DNA from: an uncultured Oscillospiraceae bacterium
GTDB lineage: Bacteria > Bacillota > Clostridia > Oscillospirales > Acutalibacteraceae
Length of the DNA: 64,000 bases
Reading direction: 5' to 3'
Assembly: GCA_900539845.1 (NCBI GenBank)
Contig: UQDP01000013.1
Coordinates: forward strand, 1-64,000
The translations under genes and the position numbers were made by a program. The notes beneath the pieces are model-generated. The model ran no database searches. It was not told the DNA's origin and worked only from the letters and a program-made list of their open reading frames with translations. Every line of letters begins with the position of its first letter. Position 1 is the stretch's first letter. Below are positions 38,061 through 46,275 of the stretch, piece by piece.

Positions 38061-39443
38061 ATGAAAAACACGGAAAAATCACTTGACGCGCTTGTTGCGC
38101 TTTGCAAGGGCAGGGGCTTTGTGTACCCCGGCTCGGAGATATACGGCGGCCTTGCCAACACATGGGATTACGGTCCGCTCGGAGTGGAGCTTAAAAACAA
38201 TATCAAAAACGCATGGCGCAAAAAATTCGTGCAGGAAAACAAATACAACGTGGGGCTTGACTCCGCTATTCTTATGAATCCGCAGACATGGGTGGCAAGC
38301 GGCCATCTGGGCGGATTTTCAGACCCGCTTATGGACTGCTGCGAATGTAAGACGCGCCACAGGGCAGACGACCTTATTGAAAATTTTGACGGCACGAATG
38401 TTGCCGGCTGGTCCAACGAGGAAATGAGCGCCTACATCAAAGAGCACAATATTCCCTGCCCGAACTGCGGCGCGCACAATTTTACCGACATCCGCCAGTT
38501 CAACCTGATGTTTAAGACCTTTCAGGGCGTTACCGAGGACACGAAAGACGAGATCTATCTGCGCCCCGAAACCGCGCAGGGCATTTTCGTAAACTTCGCG
38601 AATATCCAGAGAACAACAAGAAAAAAGGTTCCTTTCGGCGTTGCGCAGGTGGGCAAATCTTTCAGAAACGAGATAACGCCCGGCAAATTTATTTTCCGCG
38701 TGCGTGAATTTGAGCAGATGGAGCTTGAATTCTTCTGCAAGCCCGGCACAGACCTTGAGTGGTTTGATTACTGGCGTTCTTTCTGCCGTGACTTCCTTTA
38801 CTCGCTCAACATCAGCAAGGAAAACCTGCGCCTGAGGGATCATGAAAAAGAGGAGCTTTCCTTCTATTCAAAAGCCACAACAGACTTTGAATATCTCTTC
38901 CCGTTCGGCTGGGGCGAGCTTTGGGGCATTGCGGACAGAACCGATTACGACCTTACGCAGCACATCAAGACGAGCGGCAAGAACCTGGAATATTTCGACC
39001 AGGAAACGAACGAAAAATATGTGCCGTATGTCATCGAGCCGTCGCTCGGTGTGGAAAGGCTTTTCCTTGCCGTTCTCACCGAGGCATATGACGAAGAGAT
39101 CATTGACGAGGCAAAGAATGATAAAAGAGTGGTTCTCCGCTTCCATCCCGCGCTTGCGCCTTTCAAAGCGGCAGTGCTTCCGCTCTCCAAAAAGCTGAGC
39201 GAGCAGGCAGGCGAAGTGTTTGAGACACTCTCAAAGAAATTCAGCGTTGATTATGACGACGCAGGCTCCATCGGCAAGCGTTACCGCCGCCAGGACGAGA
39301 TCGGCACGCCTTTCTGCATAACATATGATTTTGACTCGGTTGAGGACGGCTGTGTAACCGTGCGTGACAGAGATACCATGCAGCAGGTGCGCATTCCGAT
39401 AGCCGAGCTTGAAAAATTCATAGACGAAAAGCTTGCTTTTTAA
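38061..39443 (+). CDS. glyS: Glycyl-tRNA synthetase (dimeric class II)
   Basis: A 460-residue enzyme that charges tRNA-Gly. It begins with [24 protein letters not shown], has the class II core motifs ([25 protein letters not shown] and [12 protein letters not shown]), and the C-terminal anticodon-binding domain ([11 protein letters not shown]). A cysteine set (CCECK, CPNCG) makes a zinc site. ATG at 38061 follows AAGGAGA. I looked for a T-box leader and found none in the 140-bp gap. Confidence 0.96.
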   Translation: MKNTEKSLDALVALCKGRGFVYPGSEIYGGLANTWDYGPLGVELKNNIKNAWRKKFVQENKYNVGLDSAILMNPQTWVASGHLGGFSDPLMDCCECKTRHRADDLIENFDGTNVAGWSNEEMSAYIKEHNIPCPNCGAHNFTDIRQFNLMFKTFQGVTEDTKDEIYLRPETAQGIFVNFANIQRTTRKKVPFGVAQVGKSFRNEITPGKFIFRVREFEQMELEFFCKPGTDLEWFDYWRSFCRDFLYSLNISKENLRLRDHEKEELSFYSKATTDFEYLFPFGWGELWGIADRTDYDLTQHIKTSGKNLEYFDQETNEKYVPYVIEPSLGVERLFLAVLTEAYDEEIIDEAKNDKRVVLRFHPALAPFKAAVLPLSKKLSEQAGEVFETLSKKFSVDYDDAGSIGKRYRRQDEIGTPFCITYDFDSVEDGCVTVRDRDTMQQVRIPIAELEKFIDEKLAF

Positions 39444-39501
39444 AGGAATAAATATCCAACCGAATGACCTGCTTTAATACGGAAAGGTTGCGTGACTTTT
39501 T

Positions 39502-41013
39502 ATGTATCTTGACAGAGGGCTGATTAAGCAACAGGCCCGAACGCTTATCAGAGACAGAGTGATGAAGCTTTTTCTTGTGAGCTTCATTGTTTCGATGTGC
39601 TTAGGCGCAATAAATATAGTATATAATGTATATTCCTCTTATGAACTGTATGACAACGGTTATTATAACAATTTTGACGATTATTACAACTTTGATGATT
39701 ATTACAATTTTGATAATAACGGCGAAAATACGAATGATTACAATTATTTTGATGATTTCGGCACCGAAAACGGGGATTCCTACGACTACAAAAACGATTT
39801 CTATAATTTCGGCGCCCAAATCCCGGTTAAAGCGCAGTCCGGTTCCTTTGTACAGGTAACTTTGAATCTCAACGCTTTTTTCTGGATCAGCGCCGTTATC
39901 ACCACTCTGCTTGCACCGCTCGGTCTTGCCTTAGCCTATTTTTACGTTGAGTTTGTTACAGGCAAGGAATATGAATTCGGCGCGGGTCTGAAATCCGTAT
40001 TCAAAAACGCTTTTCAGGTCACCTATTTAAAGAAGATCGGCGCATATCTGCTTCAGAGAATCATTTTGACTCTTTTACTGTGCCTGTTTATCGTGCCGGG
40101 GATCATATTCGGCTACAGCTCCTATTTTACATATGAGATCATGTGCGAATACCCGGATATTTCGCCTTGGCAGGCAATCCAGCTGAGCAAAAAGATGGTA
40201 CGCGGTCACCGCACGGAGCTTTTTGTGCTGGATCTGAGCTTTATTCCGTGGCTGTTTCTCTGCGTTTTCATCTTTCCGCTGATATACGTTATTCCGTACA
40301 TGTCCACCACAAAGGCGCTGTATTACGAAAACTTTAAAATGCGCGCGCTTCAGACCGGCGTTATGACTGAGGACGATTTTCTTTCAGACACACAAAGAAT
40401 GAACAAATACATGTCGGGCTCAGCCGGTTACGGCGCTTACAATCAGAATCCGCCTTACACAAACACTTATACCCAGACCCCGCCGCAGGGCACAGGCAAC
40501 CCATACGGCAATCCATACGGCAACCCGTATAACGCCCCGGGTACCGGCTATGGGCAGAATCCGCAGTATCACACTCCGCAGCAGGGTTATCAGAACGGCG
40601 GCACTTATGGATATTACGGCAATACGCAGCCATATCAGAACGGTGCGCAGCCTTATAACACGCAGCCGGCAGACCCGGTATACAAACCGACATATTTTAC
40701 TCCCGAAACGCCGCAGCAACAGCCGGCATATTATAACCCCGACATTCAGCAGCCGCAAAACAGCGCAGAGCCTAAGGATATTTTTTCAAACATGGCAAAT
40801 GACACAACGCAGCAGGGCGGCGTTCAGCCAAGCGACGCGGGTGCCGCGCAGCAGCCGCAGGTTTCAGTAACCGAAAGCGAACCGCTTGAGCCTGTGCAGC
40901 CGCAGTTCGCAGAACCGCAGGAACCTGTTGAAAACTATGTTGAGCCGCAGGAACCGGTTGACGCGAACAGCACGGCAGAATCCGCAAACGAAAAGAATAC
41001 ATCCGAAGAATAA
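39502..41013 (+). CDS. DUF975-family membrane protein with Asp/Tyr loop and Gln/Pro-rich tail
   Basis: A 503-residue protein. It starts with IKQQARTLIRDRVMKLF, typical of DUF975, then four to six membrane helices to about residue 260. Two unusual parts stand out. Between helices 1 and 2 (about 50-115) is an acidic, aromatic loop repeating DDYYNF-like units. After about residue 300 is a 200-residue tail rich in Gln, Pro, Tyr, Asn and Gly, ending with acidic EPQEPV repeats. Function unknown. ATG at 39502; the ribosome site is weak (GGAAAGG 17 bases upstream). Confidence 0.82.
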   Translation: MYLDRGLIKQQARTLIRDRVMKLFLVSFIVSMCLGAINIVYNVYSSYELYDNGYYNNFDDYYNFDDYYNFDNNGENTNDYNYFDDFGTENGDSYDYKNDFYNFGAQIPVKAQSGSFVQVTLNLNAFFWISAVITTLLAPLGLALAYFYVEFVTGKEYEFGAGLKSVFKNAFQVTYLKKIGAYLLQRIILTLLLCLFIVPGIIFGYSSYFTYEIMCEYPDISPWQAIQLSKKMVRGHRTELFVLDLSFIPWLFLCVFIFPLIYVIPYMSTTKALYYENFKMRALQTGVMTEDDFLSDTQRMNKYMSGSAGYGAYNQNPPYTNTYTQTPPQGTGNPYGNPYGNPYNAPGTGYGQNPQYHTPQQGYQNGGTYGYYGNTQPYQNGAQPYNTQPADPVYKPTYFTPETPQQQPAYYNPDIQQPQNSAEPKDIFSNMANDTTQQGGVQPSDAGAAQQPQVSVTESEPLEPVQPQFAEPQEPVENYVEPQEPVDANSTAESANEKNTSEE

Positions 41014-41034
41014 ATATCAGCAAACCGTGAAAAC

Positions 41035-41072
41035 AGCCAAACGCGCATTTTCGTTTGGCTGTTTTGTTATAT
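41035..41072 (+). terminator. Terminator of the DUF975 gene
   Basis: AGCCAAACG (41035-41043) with CGTTTGGCT (41052-41060), then GTTTTGTT. The rest of the gap up to 41306 shows no gene or riboswitch that I can support. Confidence 0.85.
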
Positions 41073-41306
41073 TGGCAATGTTTGGGGCTTCAGGCTCTGC
41101 GGTCGCTGTTCCTGCACGTGAAAATAGAAGTAAGATTCTCTTTAACAGTGCATATTTATATGTTCGTTTTTACCAAGTTATTCCAAATTTTAACGAGTTT
41201 ATAGATTTAACAATTTAATATGTTAAAACTGCGTAAAGAATATTGCGCAATTGTCAAATTTCTGTTAAAATTAAGTGAAATATTCATTTTTGAAGGGAGT
41301 CTTTTT

Positions 41307-42812
41307 ATGGCTGACCAAAAAAACGGCGGCAAAACATTCATGAAGTTCTCTGAGATCATCACTTACGGTATAGGTCTCTTCGGCGTAGCCCTCCTTACCG
41401 GCTGGATGCCGGACTATACCGCCACTTTCTTTGCGGACTTCGCCTTTAAAGGCAAAGGATTTGACAGCGGCGTGATGTCAAACGCCATCTCTACCGTTTT
41501 TCTTGTTGCGGGTATCGTGGGAGCGGTATGTGAACTTGTAATAGGATATCTGGTAGACAGAACAAGAACGAAATTCGGCAAGGTTAAGCCTTGGGTCGGC
41601 TTCGGCGTTGTGCCGCTTGCCGTTATCGCAATGCTCGTGTTCGTTGCGCCCAATGTCGGCTCGCAGACCATGGCGATTGCGTGGATGTTTATCGTATACA
41701 GTCTTTACACCGCAGTGTCCTGTGCGGTTGAAAGCCCGTCAAACTGCTTCGGCTCTTTGTGCTCGCCCAACCCGAGCGAGCGTTCCACCGCAATCTCTAT
41801 TTCCTCTTTCCTGCGTGCGGTAGGGCAGAGCGGCGGAATGGTTGTTGTTATGGCGGTAGGCGCCGTAATGAAAGAGCTTATGGGGCAGCAGCAGTTTAAA
41901 AACGCCGAGGGCCAGGGTATAGACCTTATCATCTCTACCGGCATCTGCTGTTTGGGTCTTATCCTTTTTGTTATGATCTTTTTTGTAAACAACAAGGAGC
42001 GTGTTCCGTTCACGCAGGAAAAGGTAAGTATCAAGGATTCGCTCAAGGTGGTATTCGGCAATAAGAATCTGCTTATGGTATCGCTCACGAAGCTTGCCGG
42101 ATTCGGCAGAGGCGTTTACGGTACAGTTTCGCTTTACATAGCCATCTACCTGCTCGGCTCCAAGGATCTGAAGCTTGCCCTGCTTCTGCCTATGGGCATC
42201 GGCACGGCGGTGGGAACGCTGCTTGTCAACTTTGTTCTGAAGAAATTTTCAACAAAAACCACCTTTATTCTTTTCTGTGTTTACGGCGCTTCCTCACTTG
42301 CGATACTTTACATCGTTTCAAGCTCCGTAGGCTTCAACAGCGCGCTCATCGTGCCTTTCCTCATCATCAATTTCTTCTGCGGCATACAGCACGGCAACAC
42401 CAACACCACACCGAACATTATGATAGCGGACTGCGTGGACGAGATCGAATACAAGACCGGCAAAAGGCAGGACGGCATTGCATACGCCGGATACGGTCTT
42501 TTCTCAAAAATATCCTCCGCGTTCACAAAGGGTCTCGGTCCCTGGCTTCTTTATACATGGTCTCAGTACCAGATCTCGCAGGATCCCAATGTTGCGTACG
42601 CGGCGCAGACGGATTCCACACTGAACCGTATGCTCATGATCTATACGATCATTCCGGCAATCTTTGTTGTGCTTCAGATGATACCGATCTTCTTCTACGA
42701 TAACGTGGGCAAGAAGAAGGAAATAATCACGCAGGCGCTGAAAGAGAGAAGAGCCGCAGCGGCTGCCGAAAACGGCGAAACGGCTGACGAAGCACAGGCG
42801 CAGGCAGAATAA
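41307..42812 (+). CDS. GPH-family sugar:cation symporter
   Basis: A 501-residue, 12-helix transporter of the glycoside-pentoside-hexuronide:cation symporter family (MelB/LacS/GusB-like, MFS fold). Family marks are the GIVGAVCELVIGYLVDRTRTKFGKVKPW segment near loop 2-3 and DCVDEIEYKTGKRQDG in the second half. It probably brings in glycosides with H+ or Na+. ATG at 41307 has GAAGGGAG seven bases upstream; the longer frame is not needed. It is followed at 13 bp by an unknown membrane-anchored protein. The beta-galactosidase at 19 kb could act on an imported galactoside. Confidence 0.9.
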   Translation: MADQKNGGKTFMKFSEIITYGIGLFGVALLTGWMPDYTATFFADFAFKGKGFDSGVMSNAISTVFLVAGIVGAVCELVIGYLVDRTRTKFGKVKPWVGFGVVPLAVIAMLVFVAPNVGSQTMAIAWMFIVYSLYTAVSCAVESPSNCFGSLCSPNPSERSTAISISSFLRAVGQSGGMVVVMAVGAVMKELMGQQQFKNAEGQGIDLIISTGICCLGLILFVMIFFVNNKERVPFTQEKVSIKDSLKVVFGNKNLLMVSLTKLAGFGRGVYGTVSLYIAIYLLGSKDLKLALLLPMGIGTAVGTLLVNFVLKKFSTKTTFILFCVYGASSLAILYIVSSSVGFNSALIVPFLIINFFCGIQHGNTNTTPNIMIADCVDEIEYKTGKRQDGIAYAGYGLFSKISSAFTKGLGPWLLYTWSQYQISQDPNVAYAAQTDSTLNRMLMIYTIIPAIFVVLQMIPIFFYDNVGKKKEIITQALKERRAAAAAENGETADEAQAQAE

Positions 42813-42825
42813 GGAGGTGCGTGAT

Positions 42826-43785
42826 ATGGCAAAAACAGAAAACAAAAAAGGCTTTCCATACAAGCTTTACGCCGTTATCGCGTTCTTCGCGGTTGCGGCA
42901 ATACTTGCAACGCTCACCGGCGTTGCCTTTCAGCAGAAATATATAGCGTTTTACCCGGAAAAAACAGCGCTCAATTATGCCGACACGATCGTGCAGCGCG
43001 GAGACGGTTACAACGCTTATACCTATACGCTTTCCTCAAAGAGTGAAAAGTACGGCGATTTCATCCGTATCTATTATATGTATCCGCTGATCTATCCCGA
43101 ATACGAAGTGGGTATGGACAGCAAAGTGTTTAAAAAAATGCAAAAGGACAAGAACGGATACAATAACGATAAATATAAATCCGACGCAACGGAAAATGAC
43201 GACGGCACGCTTGCCGGTCGGCTGGCGGACGCCATGTATCCCTATTATGTAGAGCTTGTTAAGACCTACGGCTGGGACGATTACGATTCCATCTATTCAA
43301 ATTACTTTCCGCGTCTTGTTCAGGAGCGCAAGGCCATTTTCGGCGATGAGTACCTTGACGACGAGGTGATGTTCACGGCATTTGAAGCCAATGTATCCGC
43401 ATACGGCAACGCCGTAACGGGCACGGAAGAGGTCATCGGCGAGGACGGGAAGACCGTTGTGCAGGAAAAAACCGTCGGTCTTTATCAGGAGATGTACGGC
43501 GAGGATTACGAGATTACCTCCACGGTTACAGACAGTGCCGATGTTGCGGATCTTGACGCTTATAAGGCGGCGATGAACGCGCAGATACTGGAGACCTACG
43601 AAGTTTCGCCGGAGGATATTTCCGCAGCGAAAACGGTCACCGTTCAGTCCGCTTTGCAGGACGGCACAATAATTTCAACGCTTGAAGTATATGTTGTGCA
43701 GATCGGCAACACATGGTATGTTGACAATACAAACACCGTTACAAACGGTATCTATACCTCCCTCCAATCCGGCATAACAGCTTGA
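42826..43785 (+). CDS. Hypothetical membrane-anchored protein
   Basis: A 319-residue protein with one N-terminal membrane helix (about 13-35) and an extracellular, acidic and Tyr-rich domain. No family recognised. It is cotranscribed with the GPH symporter (13-bp gap, AGGAGGTG six bases before the ATG), and a terminator follows. A role linked to sugar uptake is only positional. Confidence 0.75.
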   Translation: MAKTENKKGFPYKLYAVIAFFAVAAILATLTGVAFQQKYIAFYPEKTALNYADTIVQRGDGYNAYTYTLSSKSEKYGDFIRIYYMYPLIYPEYEVGMDSKVFKKMQKDKNGYNNDKYKSDATENDDGTLAGRLADAMYPYYVELVKTYGWDDYDSIYSNYFPRLVQERKAIFGDEYLDDEVMFTAFEANVSAYGNAVTGTEEVIGEDGKTVVQEKTVGLYQEMYGEDYEITSTVTDSADVADLDAYKAAMNAQILETYEVSPEDISAAKTVTVQSALQDGTIISTLEVYVVQIGNTWYVDNTNTVTNGIYTSLQSGITA

Positions 43786-43795
43786 CAGACAACAC

Positions 43796-43840
43796 AAAAA
43801 ACCGGCTCTCCGTTCTTGGAAAGCCGGTTTTTTTTATTGA
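43796..43840 (+). terminator. Terminator of the symporter operon
   Basis: ACCGGCT with AGCCGGT around a 14-base loop, an A-run before and eight T after. It also sits just past the converging DUF4430 gene. Confidence 0.85.
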
Positions 43841-43841
43841 T

Positions 43842-44546
43842 TTATTTATCTCCGGGGCCTGTTACATAATACCATTCAATGACATCGCCGTCCGAAAGCG
43901 TGCATTTTGACGCGGCTTTCATAACTGTTTCGCCGTTTACACGGTACATCCAACCGCTTGAACCGCCGCAGTCAAAGGTCTTAAGCCCGCCGATTCCCTG
44001 AATATATGACTTGCTCTGATATTCGAGCGAAACGCCGTTTTCAGCGCATACTGCCGACAGCACATCAAAAACCGTTTCCCCCTGCGCCGCCGTATATTTC
44101 GTGCTTCGCAGGATATAACCGCTCTGCGGCACATCTGCGCCCTTATCAAGCGCGTTTTTGCAGGTTACGGAAATGGTGACGGTTATCCTGCCGTTTTCGG
44201 ATTGCTGTTCCTCTGCGGCATTATTTTTTTGCGGCTCTGCCTGACCCTGCTGTGCCGTGGAGGAACCGCCGGAAGTGGTTTCCTTGCTTCGCGTTGTGCC
44301 GTTTCCGGCGTTTTCAGTATTATCTTTTTCATCTGTGCCGCTTTCGCGTTCAGCGGCGCTGTTATCCTCATGACTGCCGGTTTCCTTCTGCGCTTCGCTT
44401 TCTGCGGATACTTCGGCGCTGTCCGCTGTTGTCTGCGTTTCACGGTTCAGCGCGGGAAGAATCCCGTCCGCCGCGTTGGCGGCAAAGATACCGCCGCACA
44501 CGCATAAAACGGTGAGCAGAATAATAATGATCTTGTTTTTATTCAT
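43842..44546 (-). CDS. DUF4430 (transcobalamin C-terminal-like) membrane-anchored protein
   Basis: A 234-residue exported protein. The N-terminal helix (about 5-24) is an anchor or signal. A Ser/Thr/Glu/Gln-rich linker (30-115) follows, then a DUF4430 domain (about 118-230) with VFDVLSAVCAENGV, FDCGGSSGWMYRVNGE and LSDGDVIEWYY. DUF4430 is related to the C-terminal beta-domain of intrinsic factor and transcobalamin. It diverges from a gene with a cobalamin riboswitch whose product looks like the alpha-alpha toroid half of the same animal proteins. A joint corrinoid-capture role is inference. Confidence 0.82.
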   Translation of the reverse strand: MNKNKIIIILLTVLCVCGGIFAANAADGILPALNRETQTTADSAEVSAESEAQKETGSHEDNSAAERESGTDEKDNTENAGNGTTRSKETTSGGSSTAQQGQAEPQKNNAAEEQQSENGRITVTISVTCKNALDKGADVPQSGYILRSTKYTAAQGETVFDVLSAVCAENGVSLEYQSKSYIQGIGGLKTFDCGGSSGWMYRVNGETVMKAASKCTLSDGDVIEWYYVTGPGDK

Positions 44547-44574
44547 ACTGGCATTATACTAAAAAACGAAGCGT

Positions 44575-44603
44575 TTGACAACCGCTTTATTTAAGGTTAT
44601 AAT
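44575..44603 (+). promoter_or_regulatory. Consensus promoter of the cobalamin-riboswitch gene
   Basis: Perfect TTGACA (44575-44580), a 17-bp spacer and perfect TATAAT (44598-44603). Transcription should start near 44610, at the start of the riboswitch. Confidence 0.9.
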
Positions 44604-44605
44604 TT

Positions 44606-44768
44606 TGGAGTGCCGAGGGGAAAGAGCCGTCTTTTCCGCGGGGAACGCGGTGAAAAGCCGCGGCAGCTCACTCTACCGTAAGCAACACGAAATCCAGATG
44701 CCACTCTTTTGATATAAGGGGAAGGCGGAAAGTAGGTTTAAGTGCGAGCCGGGATATCCGTTTGAGGC
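44606..44768 (+). ncRNA. Cobalamin riboswitch
   Basis: The conserved core GGGAACGCGGTGAAAAGCCG and the B12 box AGCCGGGATATCCG (44747-44760) are both present, joined by paired segments in the expected order. No T-run terminator follows, and the coding start is about 30 bp further on with GGTGAGG near 44784, so control is probably at translation initiation. It regulates the downstream toroid protein when adenosyl- or another cobalamin is bound. Confidence 0.93.
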
Positions 44769-44798
44769 ACAAATAAATATAACGGTGAGGTTATGACT

Positions 44799-45845
44799 AT
44801 GAAAAAATTTACGGCGGCGCTTTTATGTGTAATGCTTGTTATCTGCACATCGGTAACGGCATTCGGCGCAACAAAAAACGATGTGAAAGAAAAAACGGAA
44901 ACTGCCGTTACTTTTGCGTTTGACGGCAACTACAACAAACAGGGCTACGATGTTACGGCTTCCAAGAATTTTTATATACTTGTGAGCACGGGCGCAGACG
45001 TGCGTGCTTATGCCGATGCTTATTTCGCTTCTGTTGAAACCGCGGCGAAAAGCGGAACGCTTGCGGACGTGGGCACAGTGGGGCTTGCAATCAGCATTGC
45101 GGATATGCTGGGCAGAGATGCGCGCGACATCAACGGTGTTGACCTTGTGGAAATCCTTCAAAACACGCCTGTTGAAAACAACGGCGGCACACCTTATAAC
45201 TATGCCTATGCGATAGAAGCGGCGCACAACCACGCGCTTGATGCGACCGAAACAGCGCTGTACGAAAAGCTGCTCTCTTATTACAAAATGGGTGAGGGCA
45301 CGGATTTCTGGGGCGGTTACGGCACTTCGCCCGATGATCTCGGAATGTTCCTTGTTGCGCTTTCCTTTAACGCTTCGAAGTATGAAAATTATATAAACGA
45401 CGCGGTTCGTATTCTTGAGACCTTTTACACTGCCGACGGGTATTCAAATTACGGCGCCAACGCCGACTCAACGGCTCTTGCGCTCGCGGCGTATTCCGCT
45501 CTGGACAGCAAAGAAAAGGCGGATTTCGTATATGACCTGCTTATAAACAAGTTTTACAGCGCCGAAACCGGCGGTTTTATATCGGATTATGACGAATATT
45601 ACGCAACAGCCGACGCGCTGTTTGCCTTTAAATACTATCTGCCGCTTGCGGACAACAATAAAGATGAGAATGAGAGCACGACCGCTCCCGAAAGCACCGT
45701 AAAAGCAGACGAAACGACCGCAGCGCAAAACAGAGACACGGGCAAAACTTCACCCGATACCGGGGCAGCCGGAATAACCGCGGCGGCTGTTTGCGCGGCA
45801 ATCTCACTCTGCGCGGTTACATCACTCAAAAAGAAAAGTAAATAA
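44799..45845 (+). CDS. Secreted alpha/alpha-toroid protein with SPDTG sorting-like tail
   Basis: A 348-residue exported protein behind a cobalamin riboswitch. The signal peptide is 1-24 (ending TAFGA). The body is a chain of helix pairs with prenyltransferase/terpenoid-cyclase-like toroid motifs (GGYGTSPDDLGMFLVAL, YGANADSTALALAAYSAL), the fold of the alpha-domain of intrinsic factor and transcobalamin. A Thr/Glu linker follows, then SPDTG (about residue 318), a hydrophobic helix and KKKSK: a cell-wall sorting signal in form, though SPDTG is not the classic LPXTG. B12 capture at the surface is inferred. ATG 44799 gives better spacing to GGTGAGG than 44793. Confidence 0.82.
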   Translation: MKKFTAALLCVMLVICTSVTAFGATKNDVKEKTETAVTFAFDGNYNKQGYDVTASKNFYILVSTGADVRAYADAYFASVETAAKSGTLADVGTVGLAISIADMLGRDARDINGVDLVEILQNTPVENNGGTPYNYAYAIEAAHNHALDATETALYEKLLSYYKMGEGTDFWGGYGTSPDDLGMFLVALSFNASKYENYINDAVRILETFYTADGYSNYGANADSTALALAAYSALDSKEKADFVYDLLINKFYSAETGGFISDYDEYYATADALFAFKYYLPLADNNKDENESTTAPESTVKADETTAAQNRDTGKTSPDTGAAGITAAAVCAAISLCAVTSLKKKSK

Positions 45846-46264
45846 CCGCATAAAATAAAAACGGAGCGATGCTGACCGCATCGCTCTCCTGCGATCTACT
45901 GTTTGGCAAACACATTTATTTTCTGCGGCTTTGTTCACAGACAAAAAGGACTGCGCCTGTAAAACAGGTGCAGTCCTAAATTTTTTAACGGTGTTGTTTC
46001 AGCAAAATGTGTTCCCCCGACACACTGAGGGACTGTCGAGAAATCGAGGTGGATTTCGTTTTTCGCGAGCGGGTGCCGTACGACGGTACTGCCCCCGAGC
46101 GAAAGGCGGAAAGCGCAAATGCCGCACGTCTGTGCGGCATTTTTATAGTGTGTTTTAATTAAACAGCAAACAAAAAGATAAAAGCTTTCAGTTATTTGAA
46201 TTGTATATTTTTATCAAAATTCCGCTTGCGCGTTCCAACCGACTTTATCGACAGTCCTTAATTT
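45846..46264. other. Intergenic region with hairpins and a duplicated gene end
   Basis: In order: a GGAGCGATGC/GCATCGCTC hairpin (45863-45889); a strong hairpin 45947-45977 with A and T runs on both sides, working as a terminator in both directions; a 25-bp sequence 45971-45995 that repeats at 46252-46275 over the end of the zinc exporter gene; a GC-rich stretch 46050-46110; and an ATGCCGCAC/GTGCGGCAT hairpin (46117-46145) with T-run. An inverted pair GGGACTGTCGA (46029-46039) and TCGACAGTCCT (46248-46258) lies inside the repeated boundaries. No gene supported. Confidence 0.6.
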
Positions 46265-46275
46265 TTAACGGTGTT
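45971..46275. repeat. Direct repeat flanking a 281-bp spacing
   Basis: CAGTCCT-A-AATTTTTTAACGGTGTT at 45971-45995 and its near copy at 46252-46275 differ by one base and one T. The second copy contains the last codons of the zinc exporter gene and its stop. Confidence 0.75.
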
